Origin: Acidimicrobiaceae bacterium
GTDB taxonomy: Bacteria > Actinomycetota > Acidimicrobiia > Acidimicrobiales > UBA8190
Assembly (NCBI GenBank): GCA_003151955.1
Contig: PLZB01000097.1
Location: 1 to 47,394 of the forward strand
DNA: 47,394 nt
Direction: 5' to 3'
Part shown: in pieces, positions 7,868 to 16,328 of the stretch
Position numbering within the stretch: position 1 is the stretch's first letter
Layout: the number at the start of each line of letters is the position of its first letter
The notes under the pieces: generated by a model
The model's input: only the letters and a program-made list of their open reading frames with translations
Told to the model about the DNA's origin: nothing
Databases searched by the model: none
Made by a program: the position numbers and the translations under genes

Positions 7868-8998
7868 TCAGGTCCGGGACGGGAGGAGCTCGGCGCCGGA
7901 GCGGGCCATTCCCGGGGTCTCCCCGAGGAGCTCCCCGTAGAGGGCGTCCACCGCCCCGGCGGTCACCCCCAGGTCGAACCGGGCCGCCCAGGCCGGGCCG
8001 GCCCCTCCGAGCCGCCGGGCCAGGTCCTCGTCCCCGAGGACGGCGATGAGGGCGGTGGCGAGAGCCCCGGGGTCCCCTTCGGGGACGACGAGGGCCGTCT
8101 CCCCCTCCAGGACGTACTCCGGGATCCCCCCGTGCCGGGTCGTGACCACGGGCCGGCCCGCCGCCTGGGCCTCGAGGTTCACCATGAGGAGGCTCTCGAC
8201 GGCGTCGTCCCCGGCCGTCCTCGAGGGGCTCACCACCAGCCGGGCCCGGGTCAGGGCCTCCCGGACGGTCTCCCGGTCGGGGGCGAGGACGACCTCGGCC
8301 CCCCCGATCGACCGGGCCAGGGTCTCGAGGGGCCCGTAGCCGAGGATCCGGAGCCGGGCCCCGGGGACGGTGGCCTGGACGGCCGGCCAGGCCGCGGCGA
8401 GGACGTCGAGGCCCTTCTTCTCGACGAACCGCCCGACGAAGAGGGCCTCGGGGGGGCCGGCCGGGATCGGGCCGGCTCGGAAGAAGCCGGTCTCGATCCC
8501 CGAGGGGAGGACCCTGACGACCTCCTCGGGGAAGCCGGCGGCCACGGCGGCCGGGACGAGGAACCGGCTGGGGACGATCACGGCGGAGGCCAGCCCGGCC
8601 GCCTCCCGGTAGGCCCGAGGTCGGCCCTCGAGGTAGCCGGTGACGTCGTGGCCGTGGAGGGAGACCACCAGGGGGAGCCCCCGGCGGCGGACCGTCCCGA
8701 GGACCTGGTCGATCCGGTAGCCGTGGTGGACGTGGACGATGCCGACGCGTTCCCGCCGGGCCAGGAGGCTCAGGGCGGCCGTCACGACCGGGGGGCGGAC
8801 GGCCGGGGGCGTGATCCGCTCGAGGGGGGCGAGCGATCGGACGGGGATGGCGGGGAGGGGGAAACGGTCGGAGTGGAGGAGGGGTTCCCCCGCCACCACC
8901 AGACCCCGCCGCCGGAGCGACCGGACGAGGTCGTAGAGGAAGACCTCGGAGGGGGGGAGCCAGTCGGCGGCGAAGTGGAGGACGGCGGGTTCCCTCAC
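7868..8998 (-). CDS. GT4-family glycosyltransferase
   Basis: Protein of 376 residues with the GT-B fold of retaining GT4 enzymes. N-terminal half: HFAADWLPPSEVFLYDLVRS, HVHHGYRIDQ, VSLHGHDVTGY. C-terminal half: EALFVGRFVEKKGLD, then the nucleotide-sugar-binding E-x7-E motif in ESLLMVNLEAQAAGRPVV and HGGIPE. It is the last gene of the ABC-exported polysaccharide operon, its GTG start overlapping the stop of the preceding gene by four bases. It presumably adds one sugar to the growing lipid-linked chain at the inner face of the membrane. The donor cannot be told from sequence. Confidence 0.85.
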   Translation of the reverse strand: MREPAVLHFAADWLPPSEVFLYDLVRSLRRRGLVVAGEPLLHSDRFPLPAIPVRSLAPLERITPPAVRPPVVTAALSLLARRERVGIVHVHHGYRIDQVLGTVRRRGLPLVVSLHGHDVTGYLEGRPRAYREAAGLASAVIVPSRFLVPAAVAAGFPEEVVRVLPSGIETGFFRAGPIPAGPPEALFVGRFVEKKGLDVLAAAWPAVQATVPGARLRILGYGPLETLARSIGGAEVVLAPDRETVREALTRARLVVSPSRTAGDDAVESLLMVNLEAQAAGRPVVTTRHGGIPEYVLEGETALVVPEGDPGALATALIAVLGDEDLARRLGGAGPAWAARFDLGVTAGAVDALYGELLGETPGMARSGAELLPSRT

Positions 8999-10107
8999 CG
9001 GGCCGCCTCGAGGAGGGCGCCGGCCATCTTCCGGTAGAGGTCCTCGTGGGCCGGCCCGACGGTCTCCTCCCAGCCCCACCGGATGGCCTCCCGGGCACAT
9101 CGACGGGGGGTCTCCGGACCGGCGGCCAGGACGATGGCCTCGAGGACGGCCCCGGCCAGGGACTCGGGGTCGGCCCGGGCCACCCGGCCCACGGCCCGGT
9201 TCCCGGCGATCTCCGGCATTCCCCCGCTCTCGGTGGCGACGACCGGGGTCCCGCTGGCCAGCGACTCCACCAGGGCCAGCCCGAAGGCCTCGTGCTCGGC
9301 GGGGAGGACCGTCACGGTGGCGGCCCGGTACCGGCCCGGGATCTCGCCGGGTCGGCCCGGACCGGGGATGTCCACGGCAGCCCGGACCGAGGGGGTGGCG
9401 TCGGCCAGGGCCCAGCCGGGATCCCCCTGCCCGGAGAGCTGGAGCCGGGCCTCGGGGTGGACGGCCAGGACCCTCCCGAACATGGCCACGGCCAGATCGG
9501 CCCGCTTCCGGCGGTCCTCGAGGGAGGCCGAGAAGAGGACGACCGGGGGCCCCCGCCGGGGTTCCTCCCGGACCGGGAACTCCTCCAGCCGGACCCCGGG
9601 GGGGAGGACCAGGGCGTCGCGCCCCAGGCTCTCCCGGAGCGCATCGGCCGACGTCCCGCTCAGGACGGCCGTCACCGTGGCGGCCCGGACGGCCGCCTGG
9701 AAGAGCCGCCGGGGGATCAGGGGGCCCGGGAGCTGCTCCCGATGGGGGTGACCGAGGACGGAGTAGACCGTCGGCCGCCCCGCCAGCCGGCCGGCCAGGG
9801 CCCCGCTCGGGGTGAATCCGTGGACGACGTCGGGTCGACTCTCCCGGAGGGGTCGGACAGCCCGGGCCCCGAACGTCTCGACCGCCCCGATCCCGAGACG
9901 ACCCCCCCGGTGGGCGAGGATGTGGGGCCGGCGCCGGACGGTGACCCCCTCCCCGGTGATCTCGACCCCTCCCGGGCCATGGGTCCCCGTGATGACCTCG
10001 ACCTCGTGGCCCCGGCCGGAGAGGTACCGGGCCAGGTCGTCGAGATACCGCTCCGCCCCCCGGCGGACCTCCGGCCAGGGGTAGGGGTGGACGAGGGCGA
10101 TCCGCAT
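8995..10107 (-). CDS. GT4-family glycosyltransferase
   Basis: Protein of 370 residues, GT-B fold. The start MRIALVHPYPWPEVRRGAER carries the glycine/arginine loop typical of GT4 N-domains. VVHGFTPSGALAGRLAG and TVTAVLSGTSADALRES follow. The C-domain has PPVVLFSASLEDRRKRADL and the E-x7-E motif EAFGLALVE with SGTPVVATESGGMPE. The ATG at 10107 shares one base with the stop of the upstream GT2-GT2 gene and the stop overlaps the next gene by four bases, so it is a middle member of a tightly coupled operon. Sugar donor and acceptor unknown. Confidence 0.85.
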   Translation of the reverse strand: MRIALVHPYPWPEVRRGAERYLDDLARYLSGRGHEVEVITGTHGPGGVEITGEGVTVRRRPHILAHRGGRLGIGAVETFGARAVRPLRESRPDVVHGFTPSGALAGRLAGRPTVYSVLGHPHREQLPGPLIPRRLFQAAVRAATVTAVLSGTSADALRESLGRDALVLPPGVRLEEFPVREEPRRGPPVVLFSASLEDRRKRADLAVAMFGRVLAVHPEARLQLSGQGDPGWALADATPSVRAAVDIPGPGRPGEIPGRYRAATVTVLPAEHEAFGLALVESLASGTPVVATESGGMPEIAGNRAVGRVARADPESLAGAVLEAIVLAAGPETPRRCAREAIRWGWEETVGPAHEDLYRKMAGALLEAAR

Positions 10108-11990
10108 CAGAGGAGGACCGTCCGGTGCCGGACCGATCCCCTGGCCATGACCGCCAGCTCGGCCAGGTCCACCGCGAGGGCCCCGGGGAGGGCCCCCGGT
10201 CGGGTGGCGGTGACCCGGAGCCGGTGGTGGATCCAGGGTGTGAGGAGGAGGAGGACAGGCCGCCAGCGGAGCCCGAGGAGGAGGCCGGCGGCGGCCAGGA
10301 GAGCAGGGGGATGGGTGGGCTTCCAGAAGACCCAGCGGTGGGTGAGCTCCCGTCGGGCCGAGGGGTGGCGGCGCAGGACGAGGGGGAGGTCGACCCACCT
10401 CGTCGTCTCCCTGAGGGTCTCCCCGAGCCGGCCCTTCCGGACGTCGTGATGGACGAGGGCCCCGGGGCAGAAGACGGGCTCCACCCCGAGGCCGACGACG
10501 GAGAGCCCGAGGTGGGTGTCCTCCCCGCTCGGCCGCCGGAACCCCTCCTCGAAGCCGCCGACGGCCCCGAGGTCGGTCCGCCGGTAGAAGACGTTGCAGG
10601 TCTCGAAGAACCTGACCGACTCGACCGCCACCACCCGCCCGACCAGATCGAGCTGTTCGGGGGGCGGAGCCGTCCGGCCCACCACCATCTTGGCCCCCCC
10701 GAGGGCGGCCAGCCCTGCCTCCAGCCAACCCGGGACGGGGACGCAGTCGTCGTCGGTGAAGGCCACCACCCGGGCCCCGGTTGACCGCCAGGCCAGGTTC
10801 CGGGCCGCGGCGGGGCCGCCCCGGGTGGGAAGCCGGAGGACCCTGAGCCGGAGGGGGCTCCTGGCGGCGAGGTCATCGAGGACATCGCCGGTGGCGTCGG
10901 GGGAGCCGTCGTCGACGATGACGACCTCGAAGCGGTCCGGGTCGAGGGTCTGGGCCTCGAGGGCGGCGACCAGTCGGGGGAGGAGCCCGGCCCGGCCGTG
11001 GGTGGCCACGCAGACGGCCACCTCGACCGAGCCCAGGGGGGGGTCGAGCTCGGCCGGGGGAGACCCGAGGACAGGGAGGGGGGCGAGACCGAGGTGGGCC
11101 AGGGCCAGGGCCTTCCCGGGCCCGCCCCCTCCCGGACCCTCCCGGAGCCGGGCCCCGAGGGCCTGGCGGGCGGCCCCGACGACGGAGAGAGCCCGGTAGG
11201 CGGCCACGGCGGCCGGCTTCCGGGTCCCCGAGAGGAAGCGGTAGAGGTTGGCTGTCTCGAGCGCCAGCCGGCCGCTGCCGAACCGGGCCTCCCCCGAGGC
11301 ATTCCCCACGTGCCGGACGACGGCGGCCGGCTCGAACCGGACCTCCCAGCCGGCCTCCCGGGCCCGCCAGCACCAGTCGAGGTCCTCGACGTACATGAAG
11401 AACCGCTCGTCGAGCCCTCCCAGCTCCTCGAGGGCCTCACGCCGGAAGAGGAGGGCCGCCCCGACGGCCCAGTCCACGGCCCGGGGGCGGTCCTGGCCCC
11501 AGGCCCCCTCGAGGGCGAGGGCTTCGAGCCGGCGCCGGGGGAGCCAGCTCCGTCCCCCCAGGGCGTCGAGGAGGGCGACGGGAACGGTGGGGAAGGGGTG
11601 GGTCGAGTGCTCCTGGGTCCCGTCCGGGCGGAGGAGGAGGGGGGCGACGACGGCGGCCCGGGGGTGGGCCTCGGCCGCGCCCACCAGGGTCCGGACGGCC
11701 CCCGGCTCGGGCCAGGCGTCCGAGTTGAGGGCCAGGAACCAGGGAGCCTCCGACCGGGCCAGGATCCGGTTCACGGCCCGGGCGAAGCCGAGGTTCTCGT
11801 CCCCGGCCACGACCTCGGCCTCGGGGACCCCGGCGGCCAGGGCCTCGGGGGTGCCGTCGGAGGAGGCGTTGTCGTGGACGAGGACCCGGAGGTCGCAGCC
11901 CTGGTCCGAGTCGAGGAGTCTCCGGAGGGCGGAGACGGTGAGCTCGGCGGTGTTGTAGGTGACGACCCCGACGTCGACCCGGGCTCTCAT
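10107..11990 (-). CDS. Fusion of two GT2-family glycosyltransferases
   Basis: Protein of 627 residues with two GT-A domains. Domain 1 (about 1-250): VDVGVVTYNTAELTVSAL, VHDNASSDGT, LNSDAWPEPG and MYVEDLDWCWRAREAGW, like rhamnosyltransferases. Domain 2 (about 312-560): VAVCVATHGRAGLLPRL, VIVDDGSPDATGD, FTDDDCVPVPGWLEAG and RRPSGEDTHLGL. A hydrophobic stretch near 570-600 probably touches or spans the membrane. Such double GT2 proteins usually add two successive sugars. Start and stop overlap both neighbours (ATGA with the upstream gene), so it sits inside the polysaccharide operon. Confidence 0.85.
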   Translation of the reverse strand: MRARVDVGVVTYNTAELTVSALRRLLDSDQGCDLRVLVHDNASSDGTPEALAAGVPEAEVVAGDENLGFARAVNRILARSEAPWFLALNSDAWPEPGAVRTLVGAAEAHPRAAVVAPLLLRPDGTQEHSTHPFPTVPVALLDALGGRSWLPRRRLEALALEGAWGQDRPRAVDWAVGAALLFRREALEELGGLDERFFMYVEDLDWCWRAREAGWEVRFEPAAVVRHVGNASGEARFGSGRLALETANLYRFLSGTRKPAAVAAYRALSVVGAARQALGARLREGPGGGGPGKALALAHLGLAPLPVLGSPPAELDPPLGSVEVAVCVATHGRAGLLPRLVAALEAQTLDPDRFEVVIVDDGSPDATGDVLDDLAARSPLRLRVLRLPTRGGPAAARNLAWRSTGARVVAFTDDDCVPVPGWLEAGLAALGGAKMVVGRTAPPPEQLDLVGRVVAVESVRFFETCNVFYRRTDLGAVGGFEEGFRRPSGEDTHLGLSVVGLGVEPVFCPGALVHHDVRKGRLGETLRETTRWVDLPLVLRRHPSARRELTHRWVFWKPTHPPALLAAAGLLLGLRWRPVLLLLTPWIHHRLRVTATRPGALPGALAVDLAELAVMARGSVRHRTVLL

Positions 11991-13633
11991 CGGCGGGGAG
12001 GGACCGGGAACCATGGGTCCCGTCCGGGGAGGAACCGGCCCAGGCGCCGCTCGGCCCCGGACCGGATCCGGCCGGGGGTGGTCCAGGGGGGCGCCGAGGG
12101 GGAGCGGTAGAGGAGGAGGTGGGACCGGCCGTGGTACCGCCGGTAGCGGACCAGGCCGGACCGCTGGGCGTGGGCCAGGATGGCCCCGACGGGGAGGGGC
12201 CGGTGGAGGTCGGTGTCCTCCTCGTCCTCCTCGAGGAGGTTGACGGCGACGAGGCCGGCCCGGGACTCGAGCTCGGCCAGGAAGGCGAAGGGATCCTCGA
12301 CGTGCTCGATGACGTCGAAGGAGTAGGCGCAGTCGAACCCCCCGGGGATCAGGTCCCGGTCGAGGTCGTAGACGGGGGCATCGACGCCACGGCGGGCGAG
12401 ACGCCACCGGAGGAACTCGGCGGAGGGGTTGGCGAAGTCGGCGAAGGCGACCACGTGGCCCCCGGCCAGGAGCCGGAGCCCGTCGGCCCCGATCCCACAG
12501 CCCCAGTCGAGCAGCCGGGCCCCCGGCCCCACCGCGGCCCGGAGCTCGGCCAGGTAGGGGGCCTTCGTCTGGGACATGGCGAAGACGGTGAGGTCGTAGA
12601 GGTAGTTCCGGCTCGTCCGGTAGAAGGTCTCCTCGTCGGGGGCCGACTCCCGCTCCCGGTCGACGGCCCCCTCGTGGCCGGCGAGGAGGGCGGGGTCGAA
12701 GTCGTCGGCGAGGTAGTCCCGGAGGTCGGCGAGGTCCTCGGCGGCGGCCCAGCCGGCCAGGAAGGGGCCGGAGAGCCGGTGGTGGTACCAGTCGTCGGCC
12801 CGGGCCTCGACCCGGCGGCGGAGGAGGCCGGGGAGCCTCCGGGGGAGCCGGTCGGCGAGGCGGGGCCAGGCCGACGAGGGGAGGCCGTGGTCGAGGGCCC
12901 CCCGGATCCGGTCCAGGTAGAAGGGCTCGAACCAGGGGTGGCGGGCCGCCATGAGCCGCTCCCCGGACCCGATCCCCTCGAACCGCCGGGCCAGGGCGGC
13001 TTCGTCGTAGCGGTGGAGGTGGCCGGTGGTGGCCCCGGGCTCGTAGTGGAGCTGCATCCCCTTCCCGGACAGCCGCCAGCCGCAGTCGAGATCCTCGTAG
13101 TAGTAGGAGAAGGCCTCGTCGAAGCCTCCGTTGTCGAGGAAGAAGCTCCGCTTCAGGGAGAGGTTGCAGGAGTAGAACCGCCCGAACCCGGCGTCGCCAC
13201 CGGGGGGGATCCCGGCGAAGTCGAACTGGGTCCCCGACCGCTCCAGCCAGCGGGCCAGCCGGTCTCCGGCCACCTCGGGATGCCAGTCGACGTGGCCGAG
13301 GACGGCGTCCTCCTCGGCCGGGTACCGGTCATGGCCGGCGAGGTGCCGGGCCACGAGGTCAGCGTCGGGGACCATGTCGTCTCCGAGGAAGAGGACGAGG
13401 GGGCTCCCCGCCGCCGCCGCCCCGGTGTTCCTTGCCACTCCGGGCCCGGCCCGGTCCTGGACGAGGAACCGGACGCCGGGGAACCGGCCCTTCCCGGGGA
13501 GCTCCTGGTCCCGGCCGTCGAGGACGACGAGGATCTCGAAGTCGGAGGTCGACTGGCTGGCCAGACCGGCCAGGGTCCGGGTCAGGATCTCCCCGCGGTC
13601 CCGGCTGGGGATGACCACCGTCAGCCCGGTCAC
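11987..13633 (-). CDS. GT2 glycosyltransferase-SAM methyltransferase fusion
   Basis: Protein of 548 residues. Residues 1-270 form a GT2 domain: LTVVIPSRDRGEIL, VLDGRDQ, LFLGDDMVPDADL (acidic pair at 85-86) and YYYEDLDCGWRLSG. Residues about 330-520 form a class I methyltransferase: LLDWGCGIGADGLRLL is the SAM-binding loop (about 374-389) and YSFDVIEHVEDPF the following acidic motif. The joined activities suggest one sugar is added and an adjacent or the same sugar is methylated, for example to cap a chain, although the methyl target is not known. The GTG start overlaps the acetyltransferase stop by four bases. Confidence 0.85.
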   Translation of the reverse strand: MTGLTVVIPSRDRGEILTRTLAGLASQSTSDFEILVVLDGRDQELPGKGRFPGVRFLVQDRAGPGVARNTGAAAAGSPLVLFLGDDMVPDADLVARHLAGHDRYPAEEDAVLGHVDWHPEVAGDRLARWLERSGTQFDFAGIPPGGDAGFGRFYSCNLSLKRSFFLDNGGFDEAFSYYYEDLDCGWRLSGKGMQLHYEPGATTGHLHRYDEAALARRFEGIGSGERLMAARHPWFEPFYLDRIRGALDHGLPSSAWPRLADRLPRRLPGLLRRRVEARADDWYHHRLSGPFLAGWAAAEDLADLRDYLADDFDPALLAGHEGAVDRERESAPDEETFYRTSRNYLYDLTVFAMSQTKAPYLAELRAAVGPGARLLDWGCGIGADGLRLLAGGHVVAFADFANPSAEFLRWRLARRGVDAPVYDLDRDLIPGGFDCAYSFDVIEHVEDPFAFLAELESRAGLVAVNLLEEDEEDTDLHRPLPVGAILAHAQRSGLVRYRRYHGRSHLLLYRSPSAPPWTTPGRIRSGAERRLGRFLPGRDPWFPVPPRR

Positions 13634-14226
13634 GAGGCCCGGCTCTCGGCGGTGGGGCTGAAGAACTCCCGGGGCTCCGCCGGGGTCCCGGCGGCGAGGC
13701 AGCCGGGGGGGAGGGGACGGGTGACGAGGGAATGGGCCCCGACCACCGTCCCGGCTCCGATGTCGGCGGCGACGGTGCACTTCGACATGACGACGACCCC
13801 GTCCCCGATGGTGAGGGGCCGGTAGTCGTAGCCCTGGTCGAGGACGTGGGCTTCGGGGTCCCGGAAGCGATGGGCCCCGTCCACGAGCATGAGGGACTGG
13901 CCGAAGACGCAGCGCCGGCCGACGGTGATCGAGGTCGAGCACTGGAGGAGGGCATGGGAGGTGAAGATCGACCCCGCCCCGATGGTGACCACCCCGTCCC
14001 CGGAGATCTCGCAGACGAAGCCCCGGCGGAAGTCGACCCCGGGCCCGACGATCAGGCTCCCCTGGTCGGGGATCTCGAGGTGGAATCCCGGCCCCAACCG
14101 GACCGGTCCCTGGAACTCGACCCGGCAGTGGCGATGGGTGGCCTCGACCAGGATCCGGCGGGCCGTGGAGGCGGCCGTTGCCCCGAGCCGGTAGCGGAGG
14201 GTCCAGGGGATCTTGGCCGGATTCAC
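13630..14226 (-). CDS. Hexapeptide-repeat (LbH) O-acetyltransferase
   Basis: Protein of 198 residues with the left-handed beta-helix pattern of hexapeptide acyltransferases: successive imperfect turns such as LIVGPGVDFRRG, VTIGAGSIFTSH, ITVGRRCVFGQS, LTIGDGVVVMSKC and IGAGTVVGAHSLV, ending in the usual LPPGCLAAGTPAEP. The active-site-like histidine is in VDGAHRF. It probably O-acetylates a sugar of the polysaccharide, as in the maltose/colanic-acid acetyltransferase group. It sits between the ABC ATPase gene and the GT2-methyltransferase gene with four-base overlaps on both sides. Confidence 0.8.
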   Translation of the reverse strand: MNPAKIPWTLRYRLGATAASTARRILVEATHRHCRVEFQGPVRLGPGFHLEIPDQGSLIVGPGVDFRRGFVCEISGDGVVTIGAGSIFTSHALLQCSTSITVGRRCVFGQSLMLVDGAHRFRDPEAHVLDQGYDYRPLTIGDGVVVMSKCTVAADIGAGTVVGAHSLVTRPLPPGCLAAGTPAEPREFFSPTAESRAS

Positions 14227-15419
14227 CGCCGGACCGGCTCCTCCCGGGCGATCCGGGCCTCGAGGTCGGCGTGGCCGGCCACCGTGTGCCGGCCGGTGAC
14301 GAAGAAGGAGATCGTCGGGCTCTGGGCCAGGTTGGTCCGGAGGTCCCCCCGGTCGACCCGGAGGACGGCCGTGTAGCTCCCGGTGGGGAGTTGGGCCCGG
14401 AAGGAGAGGGTACAGGTCAGCTCGGTCCCTGCCCCGAGGTCCTGGAAGGGCTCGAGGGCGTTCGAGTCGGCGTAGACGGGGGTCCCGTCGGGGGCGAAGA
14501 GGGTGATCCCGACGACGACCTCCTCGATGTCGGTGAGGGCCTCGGCCCGGAGTCGGACGGAGACGGGCTCCCCGGCTTCGACATGCCCGGTCGGCTCCCC
14601 GTCGGCGCCGAGGAGCTCGGCCGACCGGACGGCGACGACGCCAGGTTCGAACCGGGTCCCCGAGCCGTGGTCCTCGAGGACCTCGGTGGAGGAGCTGAGG
14701 ATCTCGTGGAAGGCGGCGATGGCCTCGGGGGCCTCTCCGAGGAACCGGGGGATCCCCCGGTCGACGACGAGGACCCGGCCGCACATCCGGCGGACCGCCC
14801 CGAGGTGGTGGGAGACCATCACGATGGTGGTGCCCTCCCGGCGGAGCTCGTTCATCTTCTCGAAGCACTTCACCTGGAAGGCCAGGTCCCCCACGGCGAG
14901 GACCTCGTCGACGAGGAGGACCTGGGGCTGGGCGTGGACGGCGACGGAGAATCCCAGCCGGACGTACATCCCCGAGGAGTAGAACTTCACCGGGGTGTCG
15001 ATGAAGCCCTCGATGCCGGCGAAGTCGATCACCGATTCGAGCCGGTCGGTGATCTCCCGGCGGCTCAGGCCGAGGATGGCCCCGTTGACGTAGATGTTCT
15101 CCCGGCCGGTGAGCTCCCGGTGGAAGCCGACCCCGACCGAGATGAGGGGGGCCACCCGGCCCCAGACCCGGACCGACCCCTCCGTGGGGGCTGTGATCCC
15201 GGCCATCATCGTCATCAGCGTGGACTTCCCGGAGCCGTTCCGGCCGATGATCCCGAAGGACTCTCCCTCGGCCACCTCGAGGTCGACCCCCCGGACGGCC
15301 CAGAGCTGCTCCCTCCGGGTCCGGTTCCGGACGCGGAGGGCCGAGGTGAGGATCATGGGGGTGTCCTCGTACTTCGTGAACCGCTTCCCCGCGCCGGCGA
15401 GCTCGATGGCGTTGGTCAC
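14223..15419 (-). CDS. wzt: Polysaccharide ABC exporter ATPase with C-terminal carbohydrate-binding-type domain
   Basis: Protein of 398 residues. Residues 1-240 are an ABC ATPase: Walker A GRNGSGKST (59-67), signature FYSSGMYVRL (SSGM 148-151), Walker B VLLVDEVLAVGD (E172) and switch H204. Residues about 245-398 form an extra beta-rich domain (RFEPGVVAVRSAELLG, SNALEPFQDLGAG, GSYTAVLRVDRGDLR), the position and pattern of the Wzt C-terminal domain that recognises the modified end of the O-antigen. With the permease encoded just upstream it should export a finished, end-modified polysaccharide to the outside; the methyltransferase fusion and acetyltransferase in the operon could create the recognised cap. 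Confidence 0.9.
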   Translation of the reverse strand: MTNAIELAGAGKRFTKYEDTPMILTSALRVRNRTRREQLWAVRGVDLEVAEGESFGIIGRNGSGKSTLMTMMAGITAPTEGSVRVWGRVAPLISVGVGFHRELTGRENIYVNGAILGLSRREITDRLESVIDFAGIEGFIDTPVKFYSSGMYVRLGFSVAVHAQPQVLLVDEVLAVGDLAFQVKCFEKMNELRREGTTIVMVSHHLGAVRRMCGRVLVVDRGIPRFLGEAPEAIAAFHEILSSSTEVLEDHGSGTRFEPGVVAVRSAELLGADGEPTGHVEAGEPVSVRLRAEALTDIEEVVVGITLFAPDGTPVYADSNALEPFQDLGAGTELTCTLSFRAQLPTGSYTAVLRVDRGDLRTNLAQSPTISFFVTGRHTVAGHADLEARIAREEPVRR

Positions 15420-16243
15420 AGGAGGTCCGCGAAGACTCGTTGGTAGCGGCAGTGGAGCAGGGTGGCCGTGGTCAGGAGGCCGAGGGTCCAGGCCAGGGAG
15501 ATCAGGACGGGGACGGCCATGGGGCCGACCCCCCCGACGGTGGCGGTCCGGAAGAGGTCGAGGATCCCGGTCATGGGGTTCAGCTCGAGGAGGAGTCGGA
15601 GCTTCCCGGAGGCGTCCCCGGCGGGGTAGACGACGGGGGTGACGTAGAACCAGACCATGAGGGCGGCCGAGACGATGTAGCGGACGTCCCGGAAGTAGAC
15701 GTGGAGGGCGGAGGCCGTCAGGCAGAACCCGGCCGTGAGGGCCAGGAGGAGGATGCTGGCCGGGAGGAGGAGGAGGGCGGCGGGGCCGAGGCCGACGTGG
15801 AAGAGGGGGCAGAGGAGGAGGACGATGGCGACGGTGACGAGGTAGCCGTAGAGGTTGGCCGCCAGCTGGGCCAGGGGGAGGACGGCCCGGGGGAAGTAGA
15901 CCTTGCTGGAGAGGTCGGTGGAGTCGACGACGGCGGTCGAGCCGGCGGAGATCGTCATCGAGAAGTAGGACCAGGGGGCCATCCCGGCCAGGACGAAGAC
16001 GGCGTAGTGGGGGGCGGCCCGGATGTGGGCCACCTTGGAGAAGACGAGGGCGAGGACGGCGGCCTGGAGGAGGGGGAGGGCCAGGGCCCAGAGGATCCCG
16101 AAGGAGGCCCGGCGGTAGCGGACGTGGAACTCCTTCCGGGAGAGGATCAGGAAGAGCTCCCGTGCCTCCCAGAGCTGCCGGGCCAGCCGCCCGGGGCTCG
16201 TCGACTCCCCCTGGAGGTCGATGGTGGGGGCCGTGGCGAGCAT
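15416..16243 (-). CDS. wzm: Polysaccharide ABC exporter permease
   Basis: Protein of 275 residues, ABC-2 type permease. The cytoplasmic N-terminus has the family pattern LILSRKEFHVRYRRASFGIL leading into six hydrophobic segments (from LWALALPLLQAAVLALVF to a last one in WTLGLLTTATLL), with FRDVRYIVSAALMVWFYVTP between. The ATG at 16243 was chosen because the upstream in-frame extension is proline/arginine-rich and would enter the divergent promoter region. It is the first gene of the seven-gene operon and overlaps the ATPase gene by four bases. Confidence 0.88.
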   Translation of the reverse strand: MLATAPTIDLQGESTSPGRLARQLWEARELFLILSRKEFHVRYRRASFGILWALALPLLQAAVLALVFSKVAHIRAAPHYAVFVLAGMAPWSYFSMTISAGSTAVVDSTDLSSKVYFPRAVLPLAQLAANLYGYLVTVAIVLLLCPLFHVGLGPAALLLLPASILLLALTAGFCLTASALHVYFRDVRYIVSAALMVWFYVTPVVYPAGDASGKLRLLLELNPMTGILDLFRTATVGGVGPMAVPVLISLAWTLGLLTTATLLHCRYQRVFADLL

Positions 16244-16282
16244 GGACGGGTAACGGACCGGGGGAGGGAACCTTGCACGGGG

Positions 16283-16316
16283 GCCGGGTCCGGCCGCCGG
16301 TTTCGGACCCGGCGGC
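16283..16316. promoter_or_regulatory. Two overlapping inverted repeats in the divergent wzm/GT4 gap
   Basis: In the 85-base gap between divergent genes, GCCGGGTCCG (16283-16292) is matched exactly by CGGACCCGGC (16304-16313) across an 11-base spacer. A second pair, GCCGCCGG (16293-16300) and CCGGCGGC (16309-16316), overlaps it, so the two hairpins exclude each other. The element ends 12 bases before the GTG at 16329 and could be an operator for both directions or a translation-control hairpin for the + strand gene. Confidence 0.5.
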
Positions 16317-16328
16317 GGTTCCCGGGGT

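Noticed and set aside
6164..9037. Plus-strand open frame of 957 codons across the EAL, PAS and glycosyltransferase genes
   Set aside because: Low-complexity Gly/Asp/Pro composition without motifs; the minus strand carries the EAL catalytic residues and GT4 motifs.
12119..13825. Plus-strand frame of 568 codons opposite the GT2-methyltransferase gene
   Set aside because: Val/Glu/Gly-rich antisense artefact of codon bias; no recognisable domain.
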